A DNA stretch of 18,619 nt from CAZAGD01 sp049699975 (GTDB taxonomy: Bacteria > Desulfobacterota > SM23-61): the NCBI GenBank assembly GCA_049699975.1, contig JBNAWB010000053.1, forward strand, positions 1 through 18,619, written 5' to 3'. This document shows, one piece after another, positions 6,986 through 14,705 of this stretch; positions within the stretch are counted from its first letter, which is position 1, and the number at the start of each line of letters is the position of its first letter. Made by a program: the position numbers and the translations under genes. A model generated the notes under the pieces. It was not told where the DNA came from, searched no databases, and saw nothing but the letters and a program-made list of their open reading frames with translations.

Positions 6986-7681
6986 TTGGCTGAAAAATTC
7001 CAATTGAAAAGGCGAGATTTTTTTAAAATCACGGCCGGCGCTTTGGGAATTTGTCTGAGTGCTAACCATATCTCTCCCTCCATCGCCCTCGCCAAAGAAG
7101 AAATATGGCCCAAGAAAATTAGTAAAGAGGTCCAGCGGCTACTTAAAGAAATGGAAGCCCAAAGTAATCGCTATTGGAGCGTGCCTAAGAAGGATGGACA
7201 ATTTTTAAATTTTTTTATAAGGGCGATGAGGGCTAAACAAGTTTTGGAAGTAGGTACTTCCCAAGGATATTCGGCAATTTGGATGGGCTTAGCTTTAAAA
7301 GAAACAGGCGGGCACTTAACCACTATTGAAATTGAAAAAAGCCGGTATGAGTTAGCTAAAAAATATGTAAACCAAGCCGGCCTCTCCGCCCACATTACTC
7401 TTATCAAAGGAGATGCGCACCAAGAAATAATTACCTTAGCTGGTCCTTTTGATTTTGTTTTTCTTGACGCCGATAAAGAAGGGCAAGTAGATTATTTTCA
7501 AAAACTCTATCCTCATAAAATTTTACCCGGGGGAATAATTGCTGTCCATAATGCTATCCAGTACGCAAAATCCATGCAAGATTACTTAGATTTGCTCCGG
7601 AATCATCCCAATTTTGATAGCCTAACCGTGAGTGCTACTCTGGAAGATGGCTTTTTCCTCAGTTATCGCTTACCTTCTTAG
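6986..7681 (+). CDS. O-methyltransferase (class I, CCoAOMT-like) with a Tat-type signal
   Basis: 231 residues. Residues 1-36 look like a twin-arginine signal: KRRDFFK (8-14), a weakly hydrophobic ITAGALGICLSANHI stretch, and ALA before residue 37. The remainder is an O-methyltransferase of the caffeoyl-CoA/catechol type: VLEVGTSQGYSAIW (86-99) binds S-adenosylmethionine, E115 would hold the ribose, and FVFLDADKEG (157-166) carries the metal-ligand aspartates. Where plant enzymes have an Asp-Asn pair, this protein has H188-N189, so the divalent-metal site is changed. The start is TTG at 6986 with GAGG seven nt upstream; starting at Met56 would give a protein without the leader but without a comparable ribosome site. 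Export of a SAM-dependent enzyme is unexpected, since SAM is cytoplasmic. The leader may be a non-cleaved anchor or a vestige. The substrate is unknown. Confidence 0.85.
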   Translation: MAEKFQLKRRDFFKITAGALGICLSANHISPSIALAKEEIWPKKISKEVQRLLKEMEAQSNRYWSVPKKDGQFLNFFIRAMRAKQVLEVGTSQGYSAIWMGLALKETGGHLTTIEIEKSRYELAKKYVNQAGLSAHITLIKGDAHQEIITLAGPFDFVFLDADKEGQVDYFQKLYPHKILPGGIIAVHNAIQYAKSMQDYLDLLRNHPNFDSLTVSATLEDGFFLSYRLPS

Positions 7682-7754
7682 GATCATTAACGAGAGCAGA
7701 TTTCTTTAACACCCTGCTTTATATGGCGTGGCCAGAAGCGGAGCGAATCGGCTA

Positions 7755-8864
7755 TTACCTTAAAGATGGCCAGAATTCGCGGAGAAGAAATTTAAGATCT
7801 TTTATCATCTCCATAGTATGTTTTAAAGGTCCATTCTTAATGGGTTTAGATGGTAAAGGGAGAGGCTCTTCCAATGGCAGAGGGAAATTCGCCAGACCGG
7901 TCAATAAAGCAAGCCACGCATAAGGCAAAATCTCTTTGTTATAGCCTGAACCGATCATGTCAATAACCCTTCCCTGGCAAATCTTATCTGCCAACTCCCG
8001 CACTGTTTGGCTAATCAACGAAAATCCTTTCACTGTTAAACCTAAATTAGTTAACTGATCAGAAAAATGAGGGTCAGATCCACCATTCCTAATAATAATC
8101 TGGGGCTGAAAATCAAAAACAATGGGTTTAACGATCTCTTCCAGCGCTAAGGCATAACACTCGTCGTCTGCTCCCGGAGGCAAGGGTATATTAATGGTAT
8201 AGCCTCGACCTTCTTTCTCGCCAAGTTGATGGATGAAACCAGTTCCCGGATATAGCGTGCGCGGGTCCTGATGAATATCGAGGAAAAGGACGCCTGGGTC
8301 TTCATAAAAATATTCAGCCGTACCATTACCTGCATGAGCATCGGTATCCAAAATTAAAATTTTTTCCCACTTATAATTTTTTTGCAAATATTTGGCGGCA
8401 AAGGCGACGTCGTTATATAGACAAAACCCCTCGCCTCGATTTGGCTTAGCGTGGTGTAGACCCCCGCCCAAAGAGACTACTTTTGAATATTGATTAGTAG
8501 CAATTAGATCACAGGCCTTTTTCGCCTGCCCCACAACCAATCGGGCTGCCTCTTCCACCTTTCCCGGGCGTCCTACGGGGCGATTGTCTCCCGTATGGAA
8601 CTGGAAGAAACGGCTATTATAATCCTGGCCCAGATTAGCCATTTTAAAATAGTAAGTGGTAAATTCTATATATTCTTTTTGACAAATAAGCAGCAGGTCT
8701 TTTTCTTCTGCCCAGTCCGCTTCCAAGAATTTGTAAAGTCCTTTACTGGGAAATTTTTCTCGCAAAAATCGGGGAAAAATTTGGTAGCGGTCACCTCGAA
8801 AGGGATGACCCGGGCCGAAATCATACTCTTTTAATTCTTCGCGGTATAGGATGGGTAAAGTCAT
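7755..8864 (-). CDS. Histone deacetylase-like amidohydrolase (AcuC/HDAC family)
   Basis: 369 residues, close to the usual length for bacterial class I-like deacetylases. Zinc-site residues are visible: D175 and H177 in LDTDAHAGNGT and D264 in NGGSDPH. The charge-relay histidines are H137-H138 (GGGLHHA), and the transition-state tyrosine is Y308 in GSGYN. The usual DGT after the second glycine is NGT here (N180). These enzymes remove acyl groups from lysine side chains, acetyl-polyamines or small amides in the cytoplasm. AcuC-type members act on acetyl-CoA synthetase, but no acs gene is nearby. Start: ATG at 8864 after AAGGAAAA. It is the last gene of a five-gene operon, 21 nt after spmB. The target is not predictable. 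Confidence 0.9.
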   Translation of the reverse strand: MTLPILYREELKEYDFGPGHPFRGDRYQIFPRFLREKFPSKGLYKFLEADWAEEKDLLLICQKEYIEFTTYYFKMANLGQDYNSRFFQFHTGDNRPVGRPGKVEEAARLVVGQAKKACDLIATNQYSKVVSLGGGLHHAKPNRGEGFCLYNDVAFAAKYLQKNYKWEKILILDTDAHAGNGTAEYFYEDPGVLFLDIHQDPRTLYPGTGFIHQLGEKEGRGYTINIPLPPGADDECYALALEEIVKPIVFDFQPQIIIRNGGSDPHFSDQLTNLGLTVKGFSLISQTVRELADKICQGRVIDMIGSGYNKEILPYAWLALLTGLANFPLPLEEPLPLPSKPIKNGPLKHTMEMIKDLKFLLREFWPSLR

Positions 8865-8885
8865 ATTTAGAGTTTTCCTTTAATG

Positions 8886-9413
8886 TTAGAAAAAGAACTT
8901 CACGATAATAATAGCCAATATTATGCCGATAAGGTCAGCAATAACACAAACGGGAATTAAATAGCGCGTTTTTTTAATTCCTACGGCACCTAAATAAATG
9001 GCCAAAACATAGAAAGTGGTTTCCGCGCTGCCCATGATTACGGCCGAAATCCTGCTGGCCAGAGAATCTGGGCCAGTATTTTTCACAATATCTGTAAATA
9101 CTCCCAGAGCAGCACTGCCCGATAGAGGCTTAATAAGGGCGAGAGAAATAATCTCGAAGGGCAAGTTAAAAAAGTTGAAGAGTCCCCGGAAAATTTCTTG
9201 TCCCCAATTAAACGCTCCCGAGGCCTGGAAGGCTTTAACAGCAATAAAAATGGCCAACACATAAGGGAAGATACGCAAGGTTACATTTATCCCTTCTTTG
9301 GCTCCCTTAACGAAACAATCATAAACTTTTACCCTTTTAAAGAAAGCATAAGTGACTATCAATAAGATGAAAATTGGAATAATTAGTTGGGAGATAAAAT
9401 GCACCATATTCAT
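8886..9413 (-). CDS. spmB: Spore maturation protein B homologue (SpmB)
   Basis: 175 residues, against about 178 in Bacillus subtilis. It is an integral membrane protein of the nucleoside-recognition/gate fold with four to five hydrophobic segments. The diagnostic block is IKPLSGSAALGVFTDI followed by VIMGSAETTFYVLAIYLG (about 93-145). In Bacillus and Clostridium SpmA and SpmB are needed for proper core dehydration of spores; homologues are also found in many non-sporulating Gram-negative bacteria, where the transported species or function is not settled. The start ATG overlaps the spmA stop as ATGA (9410-9413), which implies translational coupling and a paired membrane complex. Confidence 0.92.
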   Translation of the reverse strand: MNMVHFISQLIIPIFILLIVTYAFFKRVKVYDCFVKGAKEGINVTLRIFPYVLAIFIAVKAFQASGAFNWGQEIFRGLFNFFNLPFEIISLALIKPLSGSAALGVFTDIVKNTGPDSLASRISAVIMGSAETTFYVLAIYLGAVGIKKTRYLIPVCVIADLIGIILAIIIVKFFF

Positions 9414-9985
9414 TTTAAAATCTTCCGAAATAAAAATAAGGTGCCTACGGCTAATATTGCGGATATGAAAGTAGATAAAATTGTTGGCCCGACGATAAGA
9501 GAGGCATTGGCGGAACCGAAATCAGCAAGAATACCTATTACCGAAAAAGGGATGAGCTGAATACTGGCCGTGTTAATGACGATAAAAAGCATCATTTCGA
9601 AAGTCAAAGTTTCCTTATCGTTGTTTAAGGTTTGCAGATCCTGCATAGCCTTGATTCCTAAAGGAGTGGCCGCATTCCCTAAGCCGAAAAAATTTGCCAA
9701 AAAATTAAGGGTAATGGAAGTGATGGCCGGATGATGAGCAGGAATTTTCCTGAAAAGAGCGCAAATCAAAGGTTGGAAAGCATGAGCTAAGCGGTAAATG
9801 AGGCCAGATTCTTCGATTATTTTAGTTATGCCCAACCAAAGAGAGATAATTCCCAAAAGATAAAGAGAGATCTCTACGGCTGCTTTGGCCCCTTCAAATA
9901 AAGACTTAGTCAGCTCTTCCAAGCGGCCATTTATTAAAGAAACAAGGACGCTGATGAAGAGCAATAAAAACCATACGGTATTCAT
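9410..9985 (-). CDS. spmA: Spore maturation protein A homologue (SpmA)
   Basis: 191 residues, against about 196 in Bacillus subtilis. It is a polytopic membrane protein with segments near 1-20, 38-58, 100-118, 131-155 and 160-187. The family block FFGLGNAATPLGIKAMQDLQ (about 98-117) and VINTASIQLIPFSVIG are present. It is the partner of SpmB in the same membrane system. Its ATG overlaps the LD-carboxypeptidase stop by four bases (ATGA, 9982-9985), so translation of the three genes is probably linked. No sporulation genes occur in the window, so a role in envelope or cell-wall homeostasis, suggested by the carboxypeptidase neighbour, is an inference. Confidence 0.93.
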   Translation of the reverse strand: MNTVWFLLLFISVLVSLINGRLEELTKSLFEGAKAAVEISLYLLGIISLWLGITKIIEESGLIYRLAHAFQPLICALFRKIPAHHPAITSITLNFLANFFGLGNAATPLGIKAMQDLQTLNNDKETLTFEMMLFIVINTASIQLIPFSVIGILADFGSANASLIVGPTILSTFISAILAVGTLFLFRKILK

Positions 9986-10821
9986 AAAATTTTAAGCGTT
10001 TTGGTAAAAGTATTTAGTTCCACCTTAGCGCCAATGGGGAGAGTAATCTTATTTTGCCCATGACCAATATAAGGGCAATAGACTAAGGGAAAATCTATTT
10101 TAATTTGCTCCTGCAAGATATTAAAGACATCTTTATTTTTCAACCCCCGAAAATTTCCTAAAATAACGCCTTGGACTTTAGAAAATTTTTGGGCAAGAAT
10201 CCATTGAGTAAGCAGCCTGTCTACTTCATAAAGCTTTTGATCCACCTCTTCTAAGAATAAAATTGTCCCGGCAGTTTCTATCTCCCATTTGGTGCCTAAC
10301 AGGGCAGACAAAGTAATTAAATTGCCACCTTTGAGAACTCCGCGGGCTATTCCAGCCCGGTAGATGCTTAAAGGAGCGCCGGCAAATAAATTCTTTTGTG
10401 GAAATCCCTGACAAGCATTGAGGAAGGAACGGATGGTAAAAGCAGTTACGGGATGGAAGTTGATGATCATAGGCGAATGCCAGGTGATTAGTCCTGTTTT
10501 TTCATTGATTACATTCAAGAGAGCGCTAAGGTCGCTGAAGCCGGCAAAGATCTTGGGGTTGTTTTTAAGAAGAGTAAAATTGAGATGGGGAAGGAGTTTC
10601 ATACAACCATAGCCTCCCCTCTGGGCCAGGATTATTTCTACTTTTTTATTCTTTACCGCCCCATGTATTTGCTTAATCTTTTGTCTAAGGGATGGCATTT
10701 TAGTCAAGAACTTTTTATTTTGTACTTTAAATCCTAAGCCCTCCAAAGTCTTTATGCCTGCCTTAAATTCTCTTTCTTTTTTCATCAACCAACTGGGGGT
10801 AATAATAGAAATTATGGGCAA
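9982..10821 (-). CDS. ldcA: LD-carboxypeptidase (peptidase S66, LdcA/MccF-like)
   Basis: 279 residues, somewhat shorter than the roughly 305 of E. coli LdcA. S66 hallmarks are AQRGGYGCMKLLPHL (66-80), the nucleophile S96 in FAGFSD, HSPM (115-118), and the remaining catalytic residues E191 in LFLEEVD and H254 in GHGQNK. LdcA cleaves the terminal D-Ala from tetrapeptides released by murein turnover and lets the tripeptide be reused. MccF members instead cleave microcin C-type compounds, and sequence alone does not exclude that. There is no signal peptide, so it is cytoplasmic. Start: TTG at 10821 with AAGGAG five nt upstream. It begins 15 nt after the DUF362 gene and overlaps spmA, which places peptidoglycan recycling in the spmAB operon. 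Confidence 0.88.
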   Translation of the reverse strand: MPIISIITPSWLMKKEREFKAGIKTLEGLGFKVQNKKFLTKMPSLRQKIKQIHGAVKNKKVEIILAQRGGYGCMKLLPHLNFTLLKNNPKIFAGFSDLSALLNVINEKTGLITWHSPMIINFHPVTAFTIRSFLNACQGFPQKNLFAGAPLSIYRAGIARGVLKGGNLITLSALLGTKWEIETAGTILFLEEVDQKLYEVDRLLTQWILAQKFSKVQGVILGNFRGLKNKDVFNILQEQIKIDFPLVYCPYIGHGQNKITLPIGAKVELNTFTKTLKIL

Positions 10822-10836
10822 GCTTGCTCCTTTCTA

Positions 10837-11913
10837 TTATATGATTTCCAAAGGCAGCAGCATTTCTTCTTTATAACCGAATTCCGTAAGGAAACGTTGC
10901 GCAGCTTCCATATTTGGCTTCCAACCCATTTTTTCGCCGCGAAACCGGGTGGCTAAAAGATAATCAAAGATAGGGGAAAAAACTCCCATAGCCAAAAAAT
11001 TTGGTTGACTGCGGGGGTACCCTCCGGGCCCTTTTTCACTAGCCCAAAGGGCATCTAAAAGACAAAGTTGTTGGCGAGGGTAAACTACTTTGCCAGTCTG
11101 CGGATCCATGGGACCCAAAATCTCGGGAGTTTGATTGATGGCCAGCAAATAATCAAGGGCACCTTCTCGATGACCGGGAGCCGGATCAAAGGTACCAAAA
11201 TGATTTTTCATGGTCATAGTAAAGCCTCCAAAAGTTGGGCTATGTCCTTTACACATGGCTATATTAATAAGAATATCCACATATCCGTCTACCAAAGGTT
11301 TGAGGCATTTTGCTTGGCCGCGAGACCGCCGCCAGGGCTCGGGGACTTTAGTTAAAGAAGTCACTCCTCCCCAGTCATTTTCAATTTTGACGCCAGGGGG
11401 CAAATCGGCAAAAGGTGTGTTTTGAGCCATGGAGCCACCATGGATTCCATCGTAAATGTGAATGTTTTGCGGATTAACTTTACAGAATTTAACTAAAACC
11501 TGGCATACTTTTGCCATAACTGCGCTACGGGTATGTTGCAGAGCGATATTATTAGTTTTAATGGCCACTACTGTTTCTGACCAAGACTTACGCGGAGGCT
11601 TTATAAAAATGGTTAACCAAGCTTTTTCGGGATTATCCAATTTAGTTAAAGCGCAGGCTAACTTATCTAAATTTTCCCAAACTACTTCTTTAACTACTAT
11701 CTTTTCTTGTAAAGACCAAGAGGAAACTGGCTGCAAGTCTCTGGTCATGCGGGCGTCAATTATGCCCACCACGCGCCGATGGTCAATATGGGGGTGGACC
11801 TGGGTTCCCTTGGCCCAGTTGGCCTTGGCCGCGCGGCCAAAAAGAAAAGGACTAATAGCCGCTGAAGCGGCGATTATTGAATTTTTAAGAAAGTTACGGC
11901 GCGATATAGACAT
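10837..11913 (-). CDS. Tat-exported DUF362 domain protein
   Basis: 358 residues. The N-terminus is a textbook twin-arginine signal: SRRNFLK (4-10), a mildly hydrophobic core, and cleavage probably after AKA (29-31). The body matches DUF362: an early TIFIKPP strand, IHIYDGIHGGSM-like sequence after the first half, then MCKGHSPTFGGFTMTMKNHFG (shown in two parts: MCKGHSPTFGG, FTMTMKNHFG), which corresponds to the conserved K-x-H...KN-x-G stretch. Some family members carry a ferredoxin-like [4Fe-4S] domain; no CxxCxxC motif is seen here. The function of the family is unknown. Tat export suggests folding with a cofactor in the cytoplasm, or a need for complete folding before export. Start: ATG at 11913 after a strong AAGGAGGGG. 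It is the first gene of the ldcA-spmA-spmB-deacetylase operon and is divergent from the carbamoylase gene. Confidence 0.88.
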   Translation of the reverse strand: MSISRRNFLKNSIIAASAAISPFLFGRAAKANWAKGTQVHPHIDHRRVVGIIDARMTRDLQPVSSWSLQEKIVVKEVVWENLDKLACALTKLDNPEKAWLTIFIKPPRKSWSETVVAIKTNNIALQHTRSAVMAKVCQVLVKFCKVNPQNIHIYDGIHGGSMAQNTPFADLPPGVKIENDWGGVTSLTKVPEPWRRSRGQAKCLKPLVDGYVDILINIAMCKGHSPTFGGFTMTMKNHFGTFDPAPGHREGALDYLLAINQTPEILGPMDPQTGKVVYPRQQLCLLDALWASEKGPGGYPRSQPNFLAMGVFSPIFDYLLATRFRGEKMGWKPNMEAAQRFLTEFGYKEEMLLPLEII

Positions 11914-11977
11914 AATAATTTTCCCCTCCTTGGGATTTATTTTGACTCAATTTGGAGGTTTTCAGCAAGTTTTATTT

Positions 11978-11986
11978 TGTTATAAT
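11978..11986 (+). promoter_or_regulatory. Extended -10 promoter of the carbamoylase gene
   Basis: TGTTATAAT (11978-11986) is a perfect extended -10 element (TGnTATAAT), about 26 nt upstream of the start codon. A weak -35 (TTTTCA, 11959-11964) is spaced 16 nt away. The 98-nt intergenic region also has to hold the promoter of the divergent DUF362 operon, so the two may affect each other. Confidence 0.55.
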
Positions 11987-12011
11987 AAAAAATAAAAATA
12001 GGGGAGGAAAT

Positions 12012-13259
12012 ATGAATTTAAAAAATTTGCGGGTAAATGAGAATCGGCTAAGGACCTCATTGGAAAAAATGGCTGAGATTGGCCAAACCCCCAAAGGGGG
12101 TGTGCACCGCTTAGCCCTCTCGGATGAAGACCGCGAAGCGCGAAATTTGTTTGTTCATTGGCTCAAAGAATTAGACTTAGAAATAATTATTGATGAGATG
12201 GGAAATATATTTGGTCGTCGGCAGGGTGAGCAAGATCATTTTCTCGCCGTACTTATCGGTTCCCATTTGGACACTCAGCCGCAAGGAGGAAGGTTTGACG
12301 GGATCTTAGGAGTTTTGGGAGCATTGGAAGTCATGCGCACTCTTCAGGAAAACAAGATTAAGACGGAGAAGCCTTTGGTCATCGTTAATTGGACCAATGA
12401 AGAGGGATCTCGATTTTCCCCAGCCATGATGGGCTCCGGAGTTTGGACGGGCAAGCTGAACCGCGATTGGGTTTACAATAGAACGGATATAAAGGGAAAG
12501 AAAGTAGGGGAAGAGTTGGTCAGGATTGGTTATCGCGGTGAAAAAGAAGCTAAGAGTTTTCCGGTGCATGCTTATTTTGAATTGCACATAGAACAGGGGC
12601 CGATCCTGGATAAAGAAGGCATTACAATTGGAGTGCCGCGGGGGATCGTGGGCATAGCTTGGGCCGACCTTTTGGTGGAAGGGAAATCAAATCAAGTAGG
12701 GCCCACGCCCATGGAGGGCAGGAATGATGCCCTTTGTGCCGCAGCCGAAATGATTTTACAGGTAGAAAAACTGCCCCGAGATATGGGCGGGAATATGGTG
12801 GCCACCGTAGGAGAAATCCATAATTTACCTAATTCACGCAATATTATTCCCGGGCAGGTGCGCTTTACCGTAGATATTCGTTCTTGGGATGACGAATTAC
12901 TTAGGCGTGGAAAAGAATATTTGCAGACCCAGGTCCAAAAAATTGCCGAGCGGCGCGGATGTCCTTTACACTGGGAAGATATTTGGATGATCAACCACAC
13001 CCCATTTGCGGAAGAATTAGTCAAGATGGTAGAAAAGACGGCCGCCGAATTAGGTTATTCCACAAAAGAGATGGTTAGCGGCGCAGGACACGACGCCAGT
13101 TATTTAAGCCAAATAGCCCCGACAGCCATGATTTTTGTGCCCAGTATTGGCGGGCGGAGTCATGTAGAAGTGGAAGAAACCAAGTGGGCAGATTGTGCAG
13201 CGGGAGCGAATGTACTGCTGCATTGTGTCTGCCAAGCAGCCGGCGGAAGAGCAAAATAA
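12012..13259 (+). CDS. M20-family N-carbamoyl-L-amino acid hydrolase / amidohydrolase
   Basis: 415 residues from the ATG at 12012, which has GGGGAGG directly upstream; an in-frame ATG 60 nt earlier overlaps the promoter and has no ribosome site. The dimetal site of the hydantoinase/carbamoylase subfamily is visible: H85 and D87 in GSHLDTQPQGGRFDG, D96, E130-E131 in NEEGSRF, H in ELHIEQGP, and the late histidine in GAGHDASYL. SHVEVEET near the C-terminus is also typical. Members hydrolyse N-carbamoyl-L-amino acids, allantoate, ureidoglycolate or beta-ureidopropionate in the cytoplasm. No hydantoinase, allantoinase or dihydropyrimidinase gene is beside it, so the exact substrate is open. The divergent operon and the miaB gene downstream share no obvious pathway with it. 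Confidence 0.92.
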   Translation: MNLKNLRVNENRLRTSLEKMAEIGQTPKGGVHRLALSDEDREARNLFVHWLKELDLEIIIDEMGNIFGRRQGEQDHFLAVLIGSHLDTQPQGGRFDGILGVLGALEVMRTLQENKIKTEKPLVIVNWTNEEGSRFSPAMMGSGVWTGKLNRDWVYNRTDIKGKKVGEELVRIGYRGEKEAKSFPVHAYFELHIEQGPILDKEGITIGVPRGIVGIAWADLLVEGKSNQVGPTPMEGRNDALCAAAEMILQVEKLPRDMGGNMVATVGEIHNLPNSRNIIPGQVRFTVDIRSWDDELLRRGKEYLQTQVQKIAERRGCPLHWEDIWMINHTPFAEELVKMVEKTAAELGYSTKEMVSGAGHDASYLSQIAPTAMIFVPSIGGRSHVEVEETKWADCAAGANVLLHCVCQAAGGRAK

Positions 13260-13280
13260 ATTTCTCTTTTAAAGATGCTT

Positions 13281-13318
13281 ATAAAACCGCCCCTATTCAA
13301 TGAAGGGTTGTTTAATTT
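13281..13318. repeat. Solo hairpin related to the ends of the dispersed repeat
   Basis: AAAACCGCCCCTATTCAATG followed by AAGGGTTGTTT forms an imperfect hairpin after the carbamoylase stop. It resembles the right end of copies A and B (AAAACCACCCTTCAGTGGGG). It may act as a weak terminator between this gene and miaB. Confidence 0.35.
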
Positions 13319-13351
13319 GACATCTCAATAAGCATAGTGCTAACTTTTATT

Positions 13352-14686
13352 ATGCCGCAAAAAAAAATATTCCTAAAAACTTTTGGCTGCCAGATGAATG
13401 TTTATGATTCGCAGAGGATTCTGCAATTGCTCGCCCAGGAGAATTATATACTTGTGGACAACCCACGAGAAGCCGATTTAATTTTCTTGAATACCTGCAC
13501 GGTGCGCGAAAAGCCCGCCCAAAAAGTGTATAGTATCCTTGGTCGTCTGCGGCCTTTAAAGAAAAAAAATCCGCATTTAATTATTGGGGTAGGGGGGTGC
13601 TTAGCGCAACAAGAAGGAGAAAATTTACTGGCCAGGTTTGCCCAAGTGGATTTTGTTTTAGGAACCAAAGAATTTAACCGTCTCTTGGAAATTTTAGACA
13701 CAATTGAGAAGTCAAGGACGCGCCTCGCGGCCACTGAGCTTAAGGGCAGGATAGATCCGTATGCCGGACTTCCTTTGGGGGGAGAACCAAATTCTGCGGC
13801 CACGGCCTTCGTGTCTATCATGCAGGGGTGCGATAATTTCTGCTCTTTTTGTATTGTACCTTTGGTGCGGGGGCGAGAGGTTTCCCGGCCCAGCCGAGAT
13901 ATTTTAAAAGAAATTTCTTTATTAGCCCAAAAAGGAGTCAAAGAAGTTACTTTGTTGGGCCAAAATGTTAATGCTTATGGCAAAACCTCTCCTGGGGAGT
14001 TAGATTTTGGAGGATTGCTCAGGGCAATTCAAGAAATTCCAGGAATAGAAAGAATTCGATTCACTACTTCTCATCCCCGCGATCTTTCCGAATCACTCAT
14101 CGCCTGCTTTGGCCAACTCTCCAAACTTTGCGAACATATTCATTTGCCCTTACAATCTGGATCTGACCGCATCCTTAAGCTAATGAATCGCGGCTATACT
14201 TTCCAGGAATACATGCAGAAGATAAAGATGCTGCGCCAAGTCTGTCCCGAAATAAGTATTACCACCGATATGATCGTAGGTTTTCCCGGGGAAAAAGAAG
14301 AAGATTTTCAGGCCAGCTTAGAGGCTTTGAGCATAATCGAGTTTGATGAGATGTTTTCTTTCAAATACTCGGATCGACCGGGGACAAAGGCCTCTTATTT
14401 ATCCGAAAAGGTTCCCGAAGAAATTAAGGAGCAACGCTTAAGAGAATTGCAAACTTTTCAAAAAAAGATTACGCAGCAAAAAAATAAGGCCTATGAGGGG
14501 AAAATCGTGCAAGTTTTAGTGGAGGGGAAGAGCAAGAATTGTCCACAAGAAAGCACAGGCAGGACCCGGACAAATCGCATCGTTAATTTTCCGGGAATTT
14601 TTGAGCCAGGCAGTTTAGTGGATGTAAAAATCGTCCAGGCTTACGCCCACAGCTTGCGGGGTGAAGTCCAACATCACGCCCATTAA
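13352..14686 (+). CDS. miaB: tRNA-2-methylthio-N6-dimethylallyladenosine synthase MiaB
   Basis: A 444-residue methylthiotransferase. From the ATG at 13352 it begins MPQKKIFLKTFGCQMN, the usual MiaB N-terminus. A GTG at 13337 is in frame but adds nothing conserved, and neither start has a clear ribosome site. The UPF0004 domain holds C13, C49 (NTCTVREK) and C83 (GGCLAQQ) for the auxiliary [4Fe-4S] cluster. The radical-SAM triad is C160, C164, C167 in QGCDNFCSFCIVP. A C-terminal TRAM region begins near residue 375 (GKIVQVLVEGKS). MiaB adds a methylthio group to i6A37 in tRNAs reading U-starting codons and uses SAM twice. A TTGACA at 13317-13322 may be part of its own promoter, but no convincing -10 accompanies it. 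The PHP gene follows after 19 nt. Confidence 0.96.
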   Translation: MPQKKIFLKTFGCQMNVYDSQRILQLLAQENYILVDNPREADLIFLNTCTVREKPAQKVYSILGRLRPLKKKNPHLIIGVGGCLAQQEGENLLARFAQVDFVLGTKEFNRLLEILDTIEKSRTRLAATELKGRIDPYAGLPLGGEPNSAATAFVSIMQGCDNFCSFCIVPLVRGREVSRPSRDILKEISLLAQKGVKEVTLLGQNVNAYGKTSPGELDFGGLLRAIQEIPGIERIRFTTSHPRDLSESLIACFGQLSKLCEHIHLPLQSGSDRILKLMNRGYTFQEYMQKIKMLRQVCPEISITTDMIVGFPGEKEEDFQASLEALSIIEFDEMFSFKYSDRPGTKASYLSEKVPEEIKEQRLRELQTFQKKITQQKNKAYEGKIVQVLVEGKSKNCPQESTGRTRTNRIVNFPGIFEPGSLVDVKIVQAYAHSLRGEVQHHAH

Positions 14687-14705
14687 TTAAGAAAGAGCAA
14701 GACAA

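Noticed and set aside
8886..9985. Evidence that the organism forms spores
   Set aside because: SpmA/SpmB homologues occur in many non-sporulating bacteria, and no other sporulation gene is in the window.
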